The notes under the pieces: model-generated
Databases searched by the model: none
Told to the model about the DNA's origin: nothing
What the model saw: only the letters and a program-made list of their open reading frames with translations
Shown: piece by piece, positions 58,727-64,000 of the stretch
How positions within the stretch are numbered: the first letter of the stretch is position 1
How the letters are laid out: each line of letters starts with the position of its first letter
Program-made: the position numbers and the translations under genes
Origin: Anarhynchus alexandrinus
Taxonomy: Eukaryota > Chordata > Aves > Charadriiformes > Charadriidae
Reading direction: 5' to 3'
NCBI GenBank assembly: GCA_008711295.1
Contig: VUYV01000180.1
Location: 1,215,096 to 1,279,095 of the forward strand
DNA length: 64,000 bases

Positions 58727-60982
58727 CCATTTTGGGTTGGAGCAAGAGATGTTGCTCATATCTTGGTCAAACAGGCATTTGATAAAGTAGGACATTGGCA
58801 AGAAAGCACGGAAGACAGACAATTCCCTTTTTCTCTCAATCTGCTTTTCCTCTCCGATTTCCATTGCTTCTTTCTGTCTTTCTGCACGATGGGCGTGTTC
58901 GGCCCTTGTCATTCCCTCCATACCTTTCTTCTTCAGTAATCCGCATTCCTAACCGTCTAGATAGCGTTGTCATTTATGTGGGCCTAATTACCATTGCCTA
59001 CAAGACAATGCCCAGAAAGCTTATAGCAGCCCTCTGATATAATTAAGCCCAAACTGGAGATTTTGAAAACACCTGTTTAGCTGCCATTATAGCTATAGAT
59101 CTGTGTAATTTGGTAGGGCCTTACACCTCCCTACAGGTTAACAGCTCTGTGTTTTCCTATAGCCAGAAATGTCTAGCTTATACCTGGTGTTAGGTATGCT
59201 GCTTCCTTTGTGGGTGTTGGTCTGAGCCCTCTTCCTCTTTCAACCATCGTAAAGTCTCTTCATGTCCTGGCAGTGGGCAGGATACTACCCTCTCTATCAG
59301 ACAGAAAGGAGCTCCTCTCTATGGGTGGTTCATAGGGTGCAGAAGCTGCCTACAATTTTTTTTCTGTTCCTGAACGAATATTTTGCCCTGTAACTGCCTA
59401 AATATGGTAAAACTGGCTTACTCTATGCATACAAGTTGCTGTACTGTTATATCTTGATCTTTTTTTTTCCTCTTTAGGATAATTATATGCCTTTATCTTG
59501 ATATTCTCACTGAGTATATTCTAACTACTTGTTAGTGCCAATAGCCTAATATGTATTTAATGTAATTTGTTGGTTTGAACTGTAGCAAGCCTAGGGCAGT
59601 ATTAATATCCTGCATGCATTAACATATAGAACACAACTCTGTGGAAAAAAAAATGTCTTTAGTTAGGTTAAGTCTTAGCTGGGATACCACCACTTTTTAC
59701 TTTGAATAGTTTTGAATGCCTTTTTTCTTTTCCATTCTAGAATGGAATAACAAAAATGGAAATTGTTATAGAATCATTCACTGCATATTGCTGAAGTAAT
59801 AACATGGAGATGAATTCAAGCTCCATAGTGGGATAAACAAACAAAATCCCCAGGAAGCTAAACTTGACAAACACTAGTAACTTTATAGTACTTATTATTA
59901 ATATTAAAGCTTTCTCAATGTGTTATTACTTGAGCTATGTGATTCACAGTTTAATTAGACAGGAAAACTGTGCTGAGCAGCAAAGCAAATTGTCTCTCCC
60001 ATGAAATCTTTGAAATTTCAAAATATTTTCCATTCCACACCGGGATAAAAGCTATGACCTTTTGACAATTCTCATTTAGGAAACAACATACCACCTTAGA
60101 GAGCACTCACACTGAGATGAAGGCACAAATCACTTCCCTTATTTAGGCTGACTTATCAGCTTTCAACTCAAAGACCCACAAAATTGCTCTAGGCATCAGG
60201 CTGTGCAATACTCTTGTGTGGGAAGGCAGTAGACGTGCTCTTTCCTTTCCATTGCCACCCCTGGTTTGGACTTTCTCATTAAAATGTATGTATACATGTA
60301 AACACATATATATGTATTTAAATTTTGACCAGCTGTAAGGACAAACTTTGTAAGAGCTTTTTTTAGGCCTTGTGATCTCTTCTTTTCTTAGGCTGCGCAA
60401 GGCAATGTTTGCTTTGGGGTGTTTTTGCCAGTGACTGTTGTAGATTGCATTCTTTTTGCAGCAATATTGGGTTTTTTTTCTTGTTGCATTTGTCTTTCTT
60501 ACACAGTCATCCCGAAAGTTTTCTAGCTCAGGCTCTTGTGTATAAACATTTAGATTCAATAAGCCAAAAGAGGAAATGATTTCTAAAGGGTAATGATAAG
60601 GAGTGTCAGTTCCCTACTGGAAAGTGGATTCATCTCTAAGAGTATAAATCTGTTCAGTTATGCACAATTCTGAAAGAGATTACATAGGTCATTGTACTCA
60701 TGTCGTGCATCTGAACTACTGTGTAGTTACTGCTTTCCAAAATCTTTATTCCAATCTTAATGCAAGCACTTTAAACAATAACAGAAATAAGCCTCGGTTA
60801 CTCTCATCCCATGCAAATCCATTTGGGATTCACAACAATGAGGAAAAGACATGAGAGACCTATTTTGCTCTAGTACCTGTTTCTTTCCCACTGTTTTACG
60901 ACATTAAAATGAGTGTTAACACTGCAGGTGTGCATGCAACGTGCAGCCACTAAAGAGACGAAAAAGGATGTTGGTTACCAAA

Positions 60983-61050
60983 TGCAGGGTCTGATCCAGT
61001 GCTCCAGGGAATCCTTGGGAAATCAGTGGGTGTAATGCTAGATGCTGAAA
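60983..61050. repeat. Possible remnant of the ancient palindromic repeat
   Basis: The sequence 'gggtctgatccagtgctcca' followed by 'tgggaaatcagtgggtgtaa' resembles the outer arm and centre of the palindromic family, with considerable decay. It is the weakest of the five fragments. Confidence 0.3.
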
Positions 61051-61660
61051 CAGCCTTCCAAGTCTTTTAGGCTCAGAACTCGTAAAGGTAAGATGCTAGT
61101 GTGGCATTTCAGTTTGTGATTTAAACCTGAGTAAACAGAGAAGAAAAGACTGTGACTTCTCAACTTGGTGCAATACCTCTTTCCACCACTCCACCTAGAC
61201 CTAATATTTTCCTCCTGAGAAAACCCATTGCTTTCCCACCACCCTGCTTTTCTGTTTATTAATACCATATTTATAATATTTTTATATTCTGTGATGTCTG
61301 GGGATAGATTTTTGCTAAAGCAAATGTCCAAACATAGCTGTGCAATGTGTTTAAAAATTCAGCATGACATCTATTAATGGAACAGTAGTTAGGCAAATAA
61401 ATCTTCCATGAACTGAAATTAGAAAATTATACCTCAAATTATTCACACACTGAAACAGGCCATAAGGAGAAAAGAGTTATAGATTATTGTCTTGTTTTTA
61501 TTTAATATTTTAATCAAGCTGGCTTGAGTCCCACAATTAAACAAGCAGCTCTCTCCCAAGGGATTTCTCAGAATGAACAAACTGTTAATATTACAGCAAT
61601 ATCTCATAACATCAGGTTTCAGGATAATGAAATGGCCACAGCCTTTGCTTTCAGAAAAAA

Positions 61661-61867
61661 AGAAGGGAAGGGAAGGGAAGGGAAGGGAAGGGAAGGGAAG
61701 GGACGGGAGGTGAGAGTAACAGAGGAGGCACTCAAATACCTCACGTTTAAGTCCTATGGTTTCTTGTCTTCTNNNNNNNNNNNNNNNNNNGAAGGGAAGG
61801 GAAGGGAAGGGAAGGGAAGGGAAGGGAAGGGAAGGGAAGGGAAGGGAAGGGAAGGGAAGGGAAGGGA
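61661..61867 (+). repeat. (GGGAA)n microsatellite with assembly gap
   Basis: About eight GGGAA/GAAGG units (61,663-61,702) are followed by about 70 bp of unique sequence, an 18-base run of N (61,773-61,790), and then about fifteen further perfect units to 61,867. The same repeat on both sides of a gap whose left edge is non-repetitive suggests an imperfectly resolved array. The true length and the order of the intervening piece are uncertain. Confidence 0.9.
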
Positions 61868-62126
61868 GAAAGGTCTTGGTTTCATACTACAAAAACACTT
61901 CCACCTTTAGATATAAGCTTATAATAATGAGAGGTCAAGTCAAGGAAACTTCATTTTGAACTGCTGCTTTAAAATGGTTTGATTTCCTTTTACTTCGCAC
62001 ACGTATGAGTAACTTTGGGGTCATTCAAATCCTTAAAATCCTTCAAAACCACTATTTCCCATTTGTTGAATGAAAGTTCTCTGGGACACTGATTGAGGAC
62101 AGCATATTATTACTCTCAACACCTCT

Positions 62127-62686
62127 GTGCTGAGAGAGCTGGCACATGTTATCACTAGACCACTCTCCATCATCTTTGAAAGGTCATGGGGAACAGGAGA
62201 GGTGCCGGAGGACTGGAGGAAGGCCAACTTCACTCCAATCTTCAAAAAAGGCAAGAAGGAGGACCCAGGGAACTACAGGCTGGTTAGTCTTACCTCTGTC
62301 CCTGGGAAGGTAATGAAGCAACTCATTCTGGATGTCATCTCCAAACACACTGAGGAACAGGAAGTTATTGGAAGTGGTCAACACTGATTTACCAATCTGA
62401 TAGCCTTCTATGATGTTATAACTGGTTGGCTGGATGAGGGGAGAGCTGTAGATGTCATCTACCTTGACTTCAGCAAGGCTTTTGACGCTATCTCCCATAA
62501 CATCCTCATTAGGAAGCTGAGGAAGTGTGGGCTGGATGAGGTGACAGCGAGGTGGATTGAGAGCTGGTTGTGTGACAGAACTCAGAGGGTTGTGATCAGT
62601 GGCACAGAATCTAGTTGGAGGCCTGTAGCCAGCGGTGTCCCCCAGGGGTCAATACTCGGTCCAATCTTGTTCAATAAATTCATTAA
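62127..62686 (+). pseudogene. CR1 ORF2 reverse-transcriptase part, broken
   Basis: The first open piece (62,127-62,387) encodes LRELAHVITRPLSIIFERSW, TGEVPEDWRKANFTPIFKKG and [19 protein letters not shown], stopping at GQH where GFTKG is expected. A second unbroken stretch follows without a Met, reading [34 protein letters not shown] (the catalytic Asp block), [14 protein letters not shown] and [15 protein letters not shown], then KFINT and a stop. The order and spacing are those of CR1 reverse transcriptase, but the frame is broken and FADD is missing, so it cannot be catalytic. Confidence 0.9.
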
Positions 62687-62740
62687 TACCTAGATGAGGG
62701 GACAAAGTGTATCCTGGAGAGCTGGGCAGAGGAGAACCTA

Positions 62741-63439
62741 ATGAGGTTCAACAAAAGCAAGTGCAAGGTCTTGCACCTGGGGAGGAAGAATGCTAAGCAC
62801 CAGTATAGGTTAGCGGTGGACCTGCTGGGAAGTAGTTCTGAGGAGAAGGATCTGAGGGTTCTGGTAGATAGTAAATTATCCATGACCCAGCAATGTGCCC
62901 TTGTCGCCAAAAAGGCCAATGGAATCCTGGGCTGCACAGGGAAGAGTGTGGCCAGTAGGTCGAGGGAGGTCATTCTCCCCCTCTACTCGGCACTGGTGAG
63001 GCCACAACTGGAATACTGTGTCCAGTTCTGGGCTCCCCAGTTCAAGAGGGACAGGGAACTGCTGGAGAGAGTCCAGCGAAGGGCAACCAAGATGATTGAG
63101 GGATTGGAGCATCTCCCTTATGAGGAAAGGCTGAGAGAGCTGGGACTCTTTAGCCTGGAGAAGAGAAGGCTGAGGGGAGACCTCATTACTGTGTACAAGT
63201 ATCTAAAGGGTGGGTTGAAGGAGGATGGAGCCAGACTCTTTTCAGTGGTTCCCAATGACAGGACGAGGGGCAACGGGCACAAGTTGGAACATAGAAGGTT
63301 CCGTTCAAATATACGGAAAAACTTCTTTACAGTTAGGGTGACAGAGCACTGGCACAGGCTGCCCAGGGAGGTTGTGGAGTCCCCTTCTCTGGAGATTTTC
63401 AAGACCCGCCTGGATGCAGTCCTGAGTAATGTGCTCTAG
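62741..63439 (+). pseudogene. CR1 ORF2 C-terminal domain, 232 open codons
   Basis: The frame runs from [17 protein letters not shown] through [80 protein letters not shown] and [20 protein letters not shown] to DAVLSNVL and stop. This is the CR1 C-terminal domain downstream of the reverse-transcriptase core, well preserved. The Met is internal to the original ORF, and the catalytic FADD region just upstream is deleted, so this is a remnant and not an independent gene. Confidence 0.9.
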
Positions 63440-63525
63440 GCCATCCTGCTTTGGCAGGGGAGATGGACTAGATGATCTCTAGAGGTCCCTTCCAACTCTG
63501 AAAATTCCGTGAAAAATTCTGTGAT

Positions 63526-64000
63526 TACAGCACAGAATTTGTTTGTGTGCTAGGGGATGGTTTGCAGTGACTTCATGCAAACTCTCAGCTTTTTTTTTTT
63601 TTTTTTTTAATATAAAATAGAACTGACACTTTGCTGACTGCTTTCCAGGTTACAGTTAACATCTGAGCTGGGCCAAAACCTAACTGTTTGCTGGATGGAA
63701 GATATCATGATCGAGACTATGTATGTGTTATGTTGGACAACACTACAGCTACCGTGTCTTCCCTGGTAATGTAGATTGCAAAGAAGGGAGTATTAGTTAT
63801 AAACTACGTCTTCTCCAGGTAGAGTGAGGGTTCCTATACAACTGATACGCAAAATGTTCCACAAACCTGGTACATTAGTGAGCTGACTTAATCCAATCTA
63901 TTTAACTGATAAAAAAACATTTATTACAATGGCAGGGTTTCTACAGATGTGTCATGTTCTTACAAGCTGGATTCTGGATAACTTTTCTTTCCTTATTCAT
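63526..64000. other. AT-rich unique DNA at the window end
   Basis: A T run (about 63,592-63,608) and otherwise unique sequence. No gene or repeat recognised. Confidence 0.5.

Larger units (their letters stand above)
53640..61655. other. Unique intergenic DNA
   Basis: No supported gene. Two same-strand frames at 55,278-55,547 and 55,651-56,034 (89 and 127 codons, minus) were examined and have no recognisable domain, signal peptide or splice context. One ambiguous base (n) lies at 54,885. The 18-bp triplication at 58,673-58,726 and a palindromic-repeat remnant at 60,985 are listed separately. A TA-rich low-complexity patch lies near 60,285-60,320. Confidence 0.45.
62115..63525 (+). mobile_element. 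CR1 LINE, older subfamily, with internal deletions (about 1.4 kb)
   Basis: The plus-strand insertion begins inside ORF2 at codons for HPCVLRELAHVITRPLS (about 62,115) and ends with a 3' UTR containing 'ggactagatgatctctagag' and a tail GAAAATTCCGTGAAAAATTCTGTGAT at about 63,525. Two internal deletions are visible by comparison with the 48.8-kb copy: about 21 bp after the QHGFT codons and about 85-90 bp covering the FADD active site. Its 3' UTR differs from that of the young copies, marking a separate subfamily. Confidence 0.95.

Noticed and set aside
61524..61959. Frames encoding a repeated Gly-Arg-Glu-Gly-Lys pattern
   Set aside because: Pure translation of the GGGAA microsatellite and crossing an N gap.
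1..64000. Endogenous retrovirus, DNA transposon with intact transposase, CRISPR array, rRNA or complete tRNA
   Set aside because: No primer-binding site, LTR pair, gag/pol/env motif, transposase motif, regularly spaced direct repeats, rRNA signature or complete cloverleaf was seen on reading both strands.

Overview
The window is nuclear DNA from a bird, almost entirely non-coding. The main evidence is at least eight chicken-repeat-1 (CR1) LINE fragments with avian-type 3' ends, some tipped by 8-bp ATTCTATG/TCATAGAA units. Outside these repeats the DNA is AT-rich and mostly unique. There are no convincing host protein-coding exons, no endogenous retrovirus with recognisable gag/pol, no CRISPR array and no complete tRNA or rRNA gene. 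I read it as a large intergenic (or very large intronic) interval.

Layout. 1-4.5 kb: unique AT-rich DNA with a long polypurine tract near 2.8 kb. 4.5-5.5 kb: an old, heavily mutated CR1 3' fragment (+). 5.5-15.2 kb: unique DNA with two remnants of an ancient palindromic repeat. 15.19-15.96 kb: a 5'-truncated CR1 (-). 16-31 kb: unique DNA with CpG islands at about 20.1 and 25.4 kb, a smaller CpG cluster near 30.1 kb, TATA-like boxes near 17.77 and 19.91 kb and homeodomain-type motifs. It resembles a developmental cis-regulatory domain, which is inference. 31-42.6 kb: AT-rich unique DNA, a GC-rich patch at 35.2-35.9 kb, a tRNA T-arm-like remnant at 36.69 kb and a 51-bp tandem duplication at 37.2 kb. 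42.6-53.6 kb: a CR1 cluster. 53.6-61.6 kb: unique DNA. 61.66-61.87 kb: a GGGAA-type array with an 18-base assembly gap. 62.1-63.5 kb: a damaged CR1 (+).

The centrepiece is a 3.77-kb CR1 at 48,773-52,542 (-), inserted head-to-head into an older CR1 (+). Its ORF2 (946 codons from the first Met) is uninterrupted and keeps every endonuclease and reverse-transcriptase motif I can recognise. ORF1 lacks its 5' part but is open for 204 codons across an SGNH-esterase-like domain. At the ORF1/ORF2 junction the last ORF1 codons are gcT-TTA-AAC followed by TAG. TTTAAAC is a classic -1 ribosomal frameshift heptamer, here in the correct register. The -1 frame entered from it is exactly the ORF2 frame and stays open for 74 codons up to the first ORF2 methionine. 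This suggests that ORF2 may be made as a frameshift fusion with ORF1. I judge it the most interesting signal in the window; it rests on sequence alone.
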